Positions 24,364 through 35,285 of a stretch of 64,000 bases of DNA are shown here, piece after piece (position 1 is the first letter of the stretch; every line of letters begins with the position of its first letter). Both the position numbers and the translations under genes were made by a program. Below the pieces are notes generated by a model. It did not search any database. It worked only from the letters and a program-made list of their open reading frames with translations, and had not been told where the DNA came from. The stretch comes from Papio anubis (taxonomy: Eukaryota > Chordata > Mammalia > Primates > Cercopithecidae), in assembly GCF_008728515.1 (NCBI RefSeq), contig NC_044989.1, positions 77,339,754-77,403,753 on the forward strand, read 5' to 3'.

Positions 24364-24774
24364 TGTTACATTAATGGGCTGCAATGACTCACTTCTGTCA
24401 TCTATACATTAAGACATAAAGATAATGCCTTTTCAAATTGACTCTGGACTTGCCCATGTGACATATTTTGGTCAAAGGGACATCAACACACATGATACAA
24501 GCAAAAACATAAGTTATTATACGTCTAGACTTCTGTGAAGAAAACATCACACCATTTGTACTATGTGTGAAAGATCACATAGAGAAAGATTTCCAGTTAT
24601 CCCAACCAGGTCCAGTCTTTAACCAGACTGCCAGCTGAACGAACTGCATGAGTATACCTTAGTGAGGTTAGCAAAAGAAAGTTTCAATCCATAACATCAA
24701 GAAACACATAGGTTTTTTTTGTTTGGAGCCTCTAAATTTTGAAAGTGGTTATTTAGCAATAGATAATGCAATTA
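24364..24774 (+). repeat. MLT1-type LTR (3' LTR of decayed provirus)
   Basis: Landmarks are CTGGACTTGCCCATGTGACA, CAAAGGGACATCAACACACA, a central AGATCACATAGAGAAAGA and the terminal AGCAATAGATAA motif. These are in the order of old MaLR LTRs. The terminal edge is approximate. Confidence 0.6.
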
Positions 24775-24786
24775 CTAATGCCATAA

Positions 24787-24987
24787 TTTTTTAATATGTA
24801 TTCAAGCTGTACAATATGATGATTTCATATACACATACATTGTTTAATGACTGCCACACCCAAACTAATTATAGTATCTATCACCACTCACGCTGTATCT
24901 TAGATCCCTGGAATTTGTTCATCTTACAACTGGAAGTTTGCACCCTTTAATCAACATCTCCCCTTTTCCTCCACCTCCAAGACCACA
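24787..24987 (-). mobile_element. Old L1 (L1M) 3' region, first piece
   Basis: AT-rich antisense L1 3' UTR-like sequence (GTATTCAAGCTGTACAATAT..., AACTGGAAGTTTGCACCCTT). It is interrupted by the minus-strand provirus and continues at 27270. Confidence 0.6.
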
Positions 24988-25340
24988 TGTATTAGTCCAT
25001 TTCATGCTGTTCATAAAGACATACCTGAGACTGGGAAGAAAAAGAGGTTTAATTGGACTTACAATTCCACACGTCTGGGGAGGCCTCAGAATCATGGCTG
25101 GAAGTGAAAGTACTTGTTACATGTGGGCAGCAAGAGAAAATGAGGAAGATGCAAAAGAGAAAACCCCGGATAAAACCATCAGATCTCTTGAGACTTATTC
25201 ACTACCATGAAAACAGTATGAGTAAAACCGCCTCCATGATCCAAATTATCTCCCACCAGGTCCCTCCTACAACACGTGCAAATTATGGGAGTATAAATCA
25301 AAATGAGATTTGGATGGGGACACAGAGCCAAACCATATCA
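24988..25340 (-). repeat. 3' LTR (transcript sense) of the minus-strand provirus
   Basis: Bounded by TGTATTAGTC and ACCATATCA on the plus strand. It carries the LTR's GATAAAACCATCAGATCTC segment, the reverse of the TATAAA region. Confidence 0.87.
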
Positions 25341-26917
25341 TTCTTTCCCCTGTCCCTCCAAATCTGAAGTCCTCATATTTCAAAACCAATAATGCCTTCC
25401 CATCAGTCCCCCAAAGTCTTAACTAATTTCAGCATTAACCCAAAAGTCTACAGTTGAAAGTTTCATCTGAGACAAGGCAAGTCCCTTCCACCTATGAGCC
25501 TATAAAATTGAAAGCAAGCTAATTACTTCCTAGATACAATGGAGGTACAGGTATTGGGTAAATATGGCCATTCCAAAAGGCAGAAATTGTACAAACAAAA
25601 GGGGCTACAGGCACCATGCAAATCTGAAATCCAGCAGGGCAATCAAATATTAAAGCTTCAAAATTATATACTCTGATTGCAGGTTTCACAACCAGGTCAT
25701 GCTGATGTAAGAGATGGGTTCCTATGGTCTTGGACAGCTCTGCCCCTGTGGCTTTGCAGGGTACAGTCTCCATCCTGGCTGCTTTTATGGGCTGGCATTG
25801 AGTGTCTGTGGCTTTTCAAGGCACACATTGCAAGCTGTAGTTGGATCTATCATTCTGGATTCTGGAGGATGGTGGCCCTCTTCTCACAGCTCCACTAGGC
25901 AATACCCTCGTAGGGACTCTGTGTGAGGGCTCCAATCCCACATTTGCCTTCTGCACTGTCCTAGCAAAGGTTCTGCATGAGAGCCCCTGCCCTGCAGCAA
26001 ATTTCTGCCTGGGCATCCAGGCATTTCCATACATCTTCTGAAATCTAGGTGGAGGTTCTCAAATCCCAATTCTTGACATCTGTGTACCTGCCAGGCTCAA
26101 CACCATGTGGAAGCCACCAGGGCTTGGGGTTTGCACCCTTTGAAGCCACAGACTAAGCTCTATGTTGGCCCCTTTCAGCCAAGGCTGGAGTGGCTGAGAT
26201 GCGGGCACCATGTCCCTAGACTGCACACAGCAGAGGAACGCTGGCCCCTGCCCATGAAACCATTTTTTCCTTCTAGACCTCTGGGTCTGTGATGGGAGAG
26301 GCTGCCAAAAAGGTCTCTTGATGCCCTGGAGACATGTTTCCCATTGCCTTGGGGATTATCATTGGGCACTGTGTTATTTATGCAGATATCTGCAGCCGGC
26401 TTGAATTTTTCCTCAGAAAATGGAATTTTCTTTTCTACCTCATTATCAGGCTGCAAATTTTCTCAACTTTTATGCTCTGCTTCCCTGTTAAAACTGAATG
26501 TCTTTAACAACACCTAAGTCACCTCTTGAATGCTTTGCTGCTTAGAAATGTCTTCTGCCAGGTACCCCGAATCATCTCCCTCAGATTCAAAGTTCCACAA
26601 ATATCTAGGTCAGGGGCACAATGCTGCCTGTCTCTTTGGTAAAACATAACAAGAGTCACCTTTGCTTCATGTCCCAACAAGTTTCTCATCTTCATTTGAG
26701 GCCACCTCAACCCGGATTTCATTGTCCATATCATCATCAGCATTTTGGTCAAAGCCACTCAACAAGTCTCTAGGGAGTTCCAAACTTTACCACATCTTCC
26801 TGTCCTCTTTTCAGCCCTCCAAACTGTTCCAACCTCTCCCTGTTACCCGGTTCCAAAGTCACTCCACATTTTCAAGTATCTTTTCAGCAATTCCCCACTC
26901 TACTGGTACCAATTGAC

Positions 26918-27269
26918 TGTATTAGTCTGTTTTCATGCTGCTGATAAAGATGTACCCAAGACGGGGAAGGAAAAAAAAGGTTAACTGGACTTACAGTTCC
27001 ACATGGCTGGGGAGGCCTCAGAATCATGATGGGGAGCAAAAGTGCTTTTTACATGGCAGTGGCAGGAGAAAATGAGGGAAAAGCAAAAGGGAAAACCCCT
27101 GATAAAACCATCAGATCTCATGAGACTTATTCACTACCACGAGAACAGTATCGGAGATACCACCCCTGTGATTCAAATTATTCCTCTGCTCGCTCCCACA
27201 ACACATGGTAATTATGGGAATACAATTCAAAATGAGATTTGGGTGGGGACACAGAGCTAAACCATAACA
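26918..27269 (-). repeat. 5' LTR (transcript sense) of the minus-strand provirus
   Basis: Bounded by TGTATTAGTCTG and ACCATAACA on the plus strand. It parallels the other LTR along its whole length with scattered substitutions. Confidence 0.87.
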
Positions 27270-27462
27270 CCATGGTAATCACTGTTCTAGTCTCTGTTTC
27301 TATAAGTTTGACTTTTTAGATTCCACATGTAAGTGAGATCATATAGTATTTGTCCTTCCGTGTCTGGCTTATTTCCCTTAGTATAATATCCTCCAAATTC
27401 ATCAATGTTGTTGCAAATGGCAGAATTTCATTCTGTATTATGGCTGAATAATATTCCAGCAT
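27270..27462 (-). mobile_element. Old L1 (L1M) 3' region, second piece
   Basis: Continues the L1 interrupted at 24987. Landmarks are GTCTCTGTTTCTATAAGTTT, GATTCCACATGTAAGTGAGA and TATTATGGCTGAATAATATT, the antisense end of ORF2 and start of the 3' UTR. Confidence 0.75.
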
Positions 27463-27474
27463 CCTACCTCACAC

Positions 27475-27550
27475 ATGCAAGTCATTGGTTGCAAAGGGTC
27501 TATAATTACACAAAAAAAAAAAAAAAAAAAAAAAATAAGAAAATGCAAGT
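27475..27550 (+). mobile_element. Possible tiny retroposed insert with poly-A tail
   Basis: ATGCAAGT occurs at 27475-27482 and 27543-27550. Between the copies lies about 30 bp of unrecognised sequence followed by about 23 A and TAAGAA. This layout fits L1-mediated insertion of a very short polyadenylated RNA end. The source is unknown, and chance is possible in A-rich DNA. Confidence 0.3.
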
Positions 27551-27600
27551 TCCAAAGAAAAAGAGAAAAAAAAAAAAAAAAAACAGAAAGAAAAGGGGAA
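27510..27600. repeat. A-rich block
   Basis: Two A runs of about 23 and 18 bases (about 27512-27534 and 27566-27583) with purine-rich sequence between and after. The lysine-rich frame at 27405-27632 is its translation artefact. Confidence 0.9.
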
Positions 27601-29240
27601 AAAATATCACATTTTTGTTACTAATGAATTAGAAAACCACAGCAAGCCTTATAATCTCTTCTCTTTTTGTTTTTATAGTATTTTTTTCTTAGGGATAATA
27701 AAACTTATTTTACTCACTTAACACTTTTCTAATTTCAGAATTGAGTGAAATTACATGTATGAACTACTCTGAAAATATAAAACACTCTCAAATTTAATAT
27801 ACTTGTAAAAGTATATAGTAGGAAGTCTATTATTGGAAACACATTTCAAACACTGAATCTAGTACACTATTTCTCTAAGGATATCTGCAAAGCCAATAAG
27901 GATTATATCTTGTTCGAAATATAGTACACTTCTTAATTGATAATGTAGGCAGATAATATTTTCAAAATATTTCCAATAGTCAACAATTTGAGAAATTATT
28001 AGTTTTTTGTTTGAAATACAGTGAAAAAGATTCTTGATCTATATTTTTGTAATTTTAAAACTTTCAAAAAGTCAAAGCATTTATATTTTCATACTTTGAA
28101 TTTTGATAAAAATCAGCACCTTCATAACTAGTGGGAATTTATATCACTCATTCTAAAAGTTAAGAATCATAACGTAATAGGATCCATAATGCTTTAATTT
28201 CCAGGTAAAACTCATGACACATCAAGAGATCGCAAATATTTAGCTGGAAAAATACGGTGAGCTCTTTCAAATATAGGCTGTTGATAATCCTTTCAAATAA
28301 TCTCTTTGAAAAATGTTGATTCATGACTACAAAATCTAGATACCCTCTTTTGCTGTTTATCATAATATATGATCTTTCCTACTTGAATAGCACTAGGTCC
28401 TTCTATTCCTAATGAGCACAGAAAAAACCTTGGAAGAGGTCTTGCGTATGCTAAGATGTAAGATAATTCTTGTCCCTGTTCCCTGGTGGGTGGGCATTAA
28501 CCTCTTCTGGTTTCCTGCAACACAGTTCTTAGAAATGGCAAAGATTCTTATTCCTCTTCAGTCTTCTTTCTCTTATTAGCAGTCTTGATCTGCGTTCCCT
28601 TCTTCTCAATAATCATAATATAAATAAATAATATCAATATTCTGTTCTCTCCTCTCAGTTGTACAATAGCTTAGAAAGTGACTAAAGAAAAAGGACCAGG
28701 CTGGTAGAAGCAGTAATGACAAAAACAAAAATGTAGAATCAAGAAGACTGTTGGCTTAGAGAGAAGCACTATTATTAATCTTTAGCCACCTCCACTCCAC
28801 CCTACTGACTACACAAGTTCTACGTTTTTTTTTTTTTTTAATCTTTTTGTTCCTCATATTAAATGCCATTTTATCAGCAGTTATTTCCACATATACTCAG
28901 TAGGAGATCCTAGTTCAGTCAGTATTTCAAAGAGATTGAAGTCAATGACCACTCCTCAAAAATATTGATGAATTATCTTTCTAAATAAACAAGTCATGGG
29001 GCACAATTGTACATGTTTCTTACTTGAATCAAAGTAAAGCATGTGCAATGGGGGAACAATGAATTCATAGCTCTGAAGTAAAGCCACGCATTATAAACAT
29101 TGACTAAAACAAAATTTTATTTTCTTTGCCTTGGGTAAGTAATTTTACTAGGGACTAAACGACACCAGAGCACATCCTTTGGAATATTTTATAGTAATTA
29201 GCATTACAAGAAAAAATATTCTGATTTATTACAGTGAGGA
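27601..29240. other. 1.6 kb unique AT-rich DNA, nothing recognised
   Basis: No element or gene is recognised. There is a T run of about 14 near 28826-28839. Confidence 0.45.
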
Positions 29241-29244
29241 AAAT

Positions 29245-29465
29245 AATAGCTAGCATTTATGTTCCAGGGGCCATTTGAAGCACTTTACATGCATCATCTC
29301 AATCAATCCTCATGAAAACCCCAGAAGGTAGATATTATATTTTCCTAACTCAACAGATAAAAGAAATGAAGCTCAGAAAAGTTAAAATTCTTGTGCAACT
29401 TGGGAGGTAGAGCTCATGAATCAAGTACATGCTGCCAAATCCTAAATGCTTGTTTTTTAACCATA
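29245..29465 (-). mobile_element. MIR SINE, antisense
   Basis: The reverse-complement MIR order is clear: AATAATAGCTAGCATTTATG, GCACTTTACATGCATCATCT, CAATCCTCATGAAAACCCCA, then a degenerate GAAATGAAGCTCAGAAAAGT core. Confidence 0.78.
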
Positions 29466-31881
29466 CAATGATCATGGGAGTGGTTGTTCCACATATGCAC
29501 TAACAAAAAAATTAAATAATCACAATAAGTGAGTTTTATTAACATTTTAAATTCTATTGCATATTTACAACAAGAGTAATAGTAAGTCAATTACCTATTT
29601 CTAAAATTTCGGTATCAGACTCCATTTTAATTATTATACCATATTTAATTATTATATATTTAAATCCTTCTATAAAACCTAAAAGGCAGTTTGTTGTCAC
29701 AGAAGAAGTAAAATTCTGAATGAGTATTATCTGTACTCTGTTTGCATATTATACACATATACAAACATATTCACATAAAAGTTGTTTTAAAAATTGTCTA
29801 AAATGAAACTATGTATTTGGGGAACCCACAATGTTAGACTGTAGGAATATGCATGTATTCAAAAGAAGACTGCAATATTGATAAACATAATGCAAACAAT
29901 TATTAAATGTGTCTATGAATATCTAGTAAGATGTTCCAGAAAATGCTATTTTGAAGGAAAATATATGGTACAACTTAATTAAGGCCAAGCAAAGAAAATC
30001 ACCATTTCCCATTAGAAATCTGGAATAGAATTTGAGTTGCTTCTTCCACTACCTTGGTCTTTTGATACCTGCTATATTAAAATAACCCACTGAGATTACA
30101 ATAATCCCTACAGTGCCCACAACCCACACCTCCCCAATGCCCCTCTTTCCTTGCCTTCTCTTTTACATGATTTGTGGACTATTTCCACCACTAGATGTAA
30201 ATCTCCTTTTCTGACACAATGTTAGATTACTACTTTTTATTCACATTCCTCTTCATACCAGAGAAAGTGTTACGTAAGAGAAAGATTAAATTTGTAATGG
30301 AGAAATAGATGCTTTAATCTGAGGATTATTTTTTAAAGATTATAAAGGTAGAGGAGATGAATTAAATAACAAAAAAAGTCATAAATACTTTTTAAAACAG
30401 CCTATGTAGTAGAATAAATAGTCACAGCATGCCAAAATTAATTTTCAGTATGTGCATGCTTCAGTGATTAAATGGTTTTAGAAGCATTAAAGTTCTCCTA
30501 ATCTCAATAGCCAGGTGGCTGCAATAGAATGAGTGAGTAGCCACTGAGGGGTCTTATGGGGGAAACTATTTACCAATTGGTATAGAAGTATTTTAATATC
30601 TTAACAAATGGCATGACTACTCAATCCTGCCAGTGTACTATCAGCTCTAAATGCATAATGTGCCTTCTGAATCACTAAGAGCCTGCTAAACAATTGTAGT
30701 TAGTAGTGAATTGCTGAAAGGATCATTTCCTCTAGTTAATCTTTTATTGACTGTTCGCCTTTTAAATAACATGGAAAGAAAATATTACAAATATCAAGAC
30801 ATTTGAACCACAATGAGCATTACATTAATTGTAGCATGTTTGCACAATTTATACCAGGTTGATTTTAACATATTATATATTCAATATTCAGAAGAGTATG
30901 TTAACTACAGACCCATTTGAGAAACAGCAATACTTCTCAAAGCCAGAATGAAAATTATCAACAGAATGGTGAAACTTCTAACTTTCTCTCTTATCTAGTA
31001 ATTGTTTACAATTTTTTTTTAAAAAATCCTACAAACTTGCAATAATTTAAAAATATGCAAAACTAACTCATGATCTGTCACTCTACAGACATGCCAGTTT
31101 TGATGAGGTTTTGCTCAAATTAAAAATATATAAGTAATTATTTATGGTGCTATCTCAGGCTCTATATGGACAAAAGAAGTGTTAGCTCAAAGAGCTTAGC
31201 ATTCAGCTGGAAAAAGTAAATGCAAACACTCAAATCTAAAGGCCAAAGCAAGTTCTGAAGTAGGAAGATGTATCAGAACGTAGCATTATGACTCATTGAG
31301 TAATGATAGGTACATAGATTAGGAAAGTTGGCTAGTGTTCAACGATACAGAAATAGAACATCAGAAGCCAAAAGCATGAATGGAAATCAAGTGTCAAAAA
31401 CCACTTAAAAACATTAATCAGAGGATTTCCAGGAAAAATGTTGAGTTGAGATCAACTTTCTAACCTTCCTCACTTCATTAACACACTTCTGGAAAATCCC
31501 AAGAGAGTATAAAGATATAAAAAGGGACTATTCATGACTAAATTTCAAAAATCTCACTTGAAAACTGGATTCTGTGGGATGAGATTGGAAGAGGATAGAG
31601 GAACTATACTGTCAATAATTATATCTGTAATTTCAATGAGAATAAAGAAAACATCTGTTCTGAAAAGAAAGAAAAATATCAAAGATGGAACAAAAATGAT
31701 TCCAATGTTGATTAAAAGAAGGCAGACAGAAATAAGCACAATAAAAAGAGGATGATGATATAGGAGAAGTTTAAAATGCAGGACGAAAACCATAGAATTA
31801 AAATATTCATTAGCAATAAAATGAGTCACCTTTGAGGACAGCAGAATCTATGAGTTAGTAGACAAGTTTGATAATGCCAGT
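29466..31881. other. 2.4 kb unique AT-rich DNA, nothing recognised
   Basis: No dispersed repeat or gene is identified. Frames at 31534-31755 (+) and 31554-31829 (-) overlap each other and have no motifs. The stretch at 30340-31010 is repeat-free and could be tested for conservation. Confidence 0.42.
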
Positions 31882-32324
31882 TGTCTTAGTCAAGGTTCTC
31901 TAAAGGGACAGAAATAATAGGATAGATGTATATATGAATGAGAGTTTATTAGTATTGACTCACACGATCACAAGGTGAAGTCCCCCAATAGGCCATCTGC
32001 AAGCTATGGAGCAAAGGAGCCAGTCCGCGTCCCAAAACCTCAAAAGTAGGGAAACAGACAGTGCAGCCTTCAGTCTGTGGCTGAAGGCCCAAGAGCCCCT
32101 GGCAAACCACTGGCGTAAGTCCAGGAGTCCAAAGGCTGAAGAACTTGGAGTCTGATGCTCGAGAGCAGGAAGCATCCAGCACGGGAGAAAGATGAAGGCC
32201 GTAAACTCAGCTAAGTCTGCACATTCCACTTTCTTCTGCCTGCTTTATTCTAGCCACACTGGCAACACCCTCACAGACACACTCAGGAACAATATTTGGT
32301 TGACACTCAATATTAGCCATCACA
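31882..32324 (-). mobile_element. MLT2A-like ERVL LTR, solo, antisense
   Basis: On the plus strand it begins TGTCTTAGTCAAGGTTCTCT and ends in ATTAGCCATCACA, the reverse of a TGTGATGG...TTAGTC-type ERVL LTR. Interior landmarks are CACAAGGTGAAGTCCCCCAA, GAAGCATCCAGCACGGGAGA and a final ACACCCTCACAGACACACTC. At 443 bp it is close to the usual LTR length. No internal sequence is attached. Minus frames at 31949-32229 lie inside it and are not genes. Confidence 0.72.
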
Positions 32325-32847
32325 GAAGTGAATGTCAGAAATGAAAACTCTAAAAGAGATTATTTGATAATAAAGAAAACAGAAATCTAATATATGGTGA
32401 GTAGAATTTCTGAAGAGAGGAAATAAATGCTAAGCAATAAACAAAGATATAATAACAAGAAACATTCTTGAGCAGAACAAAGATTTGTTTTGTAAAAAAG
32501 GAATCATCATCTACCGTGACACTTCAGAAAATGACACCAATGACAATGAAGCATAGTCCTTACAGTCTGACAGATTTCAGTGGTGACCAAAATCCTAGGG
32601 ATTCGAGGGAAAATTAAACACATTAAATAAAATAAGAGGATTAAAACGAATAATTCAAGAGCTATAGTGTTATAGTGTAAAAGGTCTAGTAGTCAGCCCA
32701 TAGAATGTGTAAAACACAATTATGATTTAAACTTCTTTTAAAAATTTTGTCTCATCGGAAAATTTAATGTGAAACAATAAACACTTTTACAGAAGGTCCA
32801 GTTGTCACAGATTTAACAATAAAAATGAAGTGATAAAAATGTAAATA
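32325..32847. other. Unique DNA, nothing recognised
   Basis: AT-rich sequence between the ERVL LTR and an Alu. No element is recognised. Confidence 0.4.
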
Positions 32848-33135
32848 AGCCGGGCATGGTGGCTCACACCTGTAATCCCAGCACTTTGGGAGGCCAAGAA
32901 GGGTGGATCATGAGGTCAGGAGATCGAGACCATCCTGGCTAACATAGTGAAACCCTGTCTCTACTAAAAATACAAACAAAAATTAGCTGGGTGTGGTGAC
33001 ACGTGCTTGTAGTCCCAGCTACTTGGGAGGCTGAGGCAGGAGAATTGCTTGAACTGAGAGGTGGAGGTTGCAGTGAGCTGAGATCGTGCCACTGCACTCC
33101 AACCTGGGTGACAGAGTGAGGCTTCATCTCAAAAA
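32848..33135 (+). mobile_element. Alu (S/Y-like) SINE
   Basis: Full dimeric Alu. Flanks AAAAATGTAAATA and AAAAATGGTAAATA are near-identical target duplications (about 32837-32848 and 33136-33150). Confidence 0.93.
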
Positions 33136-33150
33136 CAAAAATGGTAAATA

Positions 33151-33599
33151 TTTATTGACAGTAAGGAGGTGTGCTTTCTATTACAATGTTTAGAATTCAA
33201 ATCTAATTTTGTAAAACCTTAAAAGATAGTGAATATAAATACTTCAAACAGGATTTATACTTCCAAAATTTATAGAGGATGAAAAAAGAAAAAAATCTGA
33301 ATCTACCCCTTAAAACATTTTTTCAAAAGTAAGGATAACAACCAAAAAAATGACTCCTTGATAAAGAACAATTCAATTCTTTATGAAAATAAACTTAGAT
33401 GAGTCAAATACCACCATAAAAAAGACGTATTATTTTCTTCAAGTAATGTCCCAAAAGATGATTGCTTGCTAAAGACTATTGGCAATCTTTAAAGTTTTAA
33501 TAAGCACTGCCAAATAATCTGTCACAAAATTTGTATCAACATGTATTTCTGTTGGCAATATTTTGAAGTAACTGTTCTTTCTACCCCATCAAAGCTCAA
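33151..33599. other. Unique DNA, possibly decayed L1
   Basis: AT-rich. It may be the edge of the old L1 that follows, but no landmark is clear. Confidence 0.35.
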
Positions 33600-34215
33600 A
33601 CACTCTTCAGGTTCTAATACTGTTACTTGGGAGTGTCTCTCTTAATTTGCAACGTGTTAATAGCTATTGATGTAAATATTTTAAGAGATTCACTGGACAG
33701 TGGGATTTATTTTTTCTTTTGAATAAATTGTAAATATTCTTTTCCCATATTTTAATTGGAGAAGCTACTCAGGTTTGTAAGTACAATTTTAATATCTGAT
33801 GTAGAACATACATGTACAGATATTATTATTTTTCTGTTATTTAAATAGCAAAACATATATTTCTACATTTGCCATTTATTTTAACTATTATATTGTCTGT
33901 TTTCATGCCAAATATTTGTTTTTAACATAATTTTGTATAGCTAAGTGTACTATGCATTAATTTATCATTTCTTTTTTCATTAAGAATGGACATTCATATG
34001 TTTTCACAAATTTTAGACCAAATAAATAGTTTCCTTTAGCTGTCCTGTGGCTTTATGTCTTTACTTCATTATTTAATCTACACAAGGTTTATTTTACCAT
34101 AACATCTGAGGTGGAATTTAACTTTCTTTTCTAAGTAGATCATGATTATCCCAGGGCTGTTTAATAGTTATTCCCTAATTTTTCCACATGGCTAAAAATA
34201 CACATTGTTCTAGTG
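33600..34215 (-). mobile_element. Ancient L1M ORF2 fragment, antisense
   Basis: The most readable part, at about 34070-34200, aligns by eye with reverse-complement L1 ORF2: TTAATCTACACAAGGTTTAT, then the TGAGGTGGAATTTAACTTTC block and a degenerate CCACATGGCTA segment. The upstream part is looser. Confidence 0.5.
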
Positions 34216-34432
34216 AAATCACTGGAACAATTACGAAAGATTGTAGATTATAGGTTACTCGGGGAGTGGGATATATTAGAGAGTCTCAAGGTTTATTTAG
34301 TCCTAGGATCGCTTTTCAGGGCTTATCTATGTCAGTGATCACATGCAGTCACATGGTTTTAAATGTCATCTATGTCTGATGACATTCAAATGAATGTCTG
34401 CAGTCAATAATGAACACCGTGTGACCTCTAAC

Positions 34433-34433
<1 letters not shown>

Positions 34434-34470
<37 letters not shown>
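34434..34470. repeat. (GT)n microsatellite followed by GA-rich run
   Basis: About fourteen GT units run into GAGAGAGACAGACAGAG. Confidence 0.95.
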
Positions 34471-34471
<1 letters not shown>

Positions 34472-34599
34472 CAGACAGAGAAAAAGCGCTATGTGCATGT
34501 AAATTAATTAGTGGATTATACTCATAAGAAGTAAATTTAGAGATATGCTTATCTGCCTACTTGACATGTCTTCCTGAATATCTATCTTCTCTCCCTTCT

Positions 34600-35285
34600 T
34601 GCCCATAGCAGTTCAGCATCTCAAATCTTTCAGACCCCTAACCCTAACATGACTGTCAACTCCTCTTTCTTCTATGCCTTGCATCTCATTTCTTAGCAAA
34701 TCAAAACACTTTTTAAAGATATTAAGAATCTGATCTCCGTTCGCCTCCTCTATGGCAACTGTCCTGGTGCAATCCACCATTAACTTGGGCCGAGAATTTT
34801 GTATTCTGCTCATAATCAGCCTCTCTACTTCTATCTTTGTGCTTTCCACCCAGCTCTGCAGTAATTTTCCCACACAGGAAGCTCAGTGAAACTTTAAAAA
34901 CTATAGGGCCTTCATACTTAACCATTCCCTTCCTCTGAAGCAGTTCCCTCAAGTTGTTACGTAGGTAACACTTTTACTTCAAATCCTTGATCAATTTTCA
35001 TTTTATCAGAGAGGTTAGTCTAATCATCTCAAATAAAATAACAACTCCAAGGCTATTCTATTTCCCCGTTAATTTTTGTTTGTTTGTTTTCTTCACAGCG
35101 TTTACCACTGGACTATTATATATCCATTTTATCACTTATTATCTTTCTCCTTCCACTAGATTATGAGATTCATGAAAATACCAACTTAGTTTTGTTCACA
35201 TTGCCACGTGTTAGAGCAGAAATTGGCACAAAGTAGAAGTTCAATATATTTTTGAATAAATAGATAATTGAATAAATAAATAATT
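34600..35285 (+). mobile_element. L2 LINE 3' part, long copy
   Basis: L2 landmarks appear in order: CAACTCCTCTTTCTTCTATG, GCATCTCATTTCTTAGCAAA, AGAATCTGATCTCCGTTCGC, TGGTGCAATCCACCATTAAC, a later CTTCCACTAGATTATGAGAT and a final GCACAAAGTAGAAGTTCAAT. At nearly 690 bp it is the longest L2 copy in the window. The minus frames at 34613-34952 are antisense to it. Confidence 0.85.

Larger units (their letters stand above)
22840..24774 (+). mobile_element. Decayed MLT1-type MaLR provirus
   Basis: An LTR 3' end with TATGTAGCAATAGATGACTG at about 22875-22894 is followed by MaLR-like internal sequence ('ACTGGGTAACGGGAAAAGG' near 22966). A typical internal 3' end (GGGACATGT...GGAGCCAGAGAGCA) lies just before TGTTACA at 24364. 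The 3' LTR then runs to about 24774 and ends AGCAATAGATAATGCAATTA. The 5' LTR is largely gone. There are no intact frames; the 104-codon minus frame at 22872-23186 is chance. The linkage of the parts is inferred. Confidence 0.55.
24988..27269 (-). mobile_element. Complete THE1/MST-type MaLR provirus, minus strand
   Basis: Two LTRs of about 353 and 352 bp, each starting TGTATTAGTC on the plus strand (reverse of the LTR end), bracket about 1.58 kb of MaLR internal sequence. The flanks CCACA (24983-24987) and CCATG (27270-27274) match only at CCA, so the 5-bp target duplication is decayed. Interior frames (25519-25773, 26175-26456, 26519-26758 and others) are short remnants; nothing is intact. 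It sits inside an old L1. Confidence 0.88.

Noticed and set aside
24938..27260. Many 60-100 codon frames on both strands
   Set aside because: All fall in the LTRs or interior of the minus-strand MaLR element and are interrupted remnants or antisense shadows.
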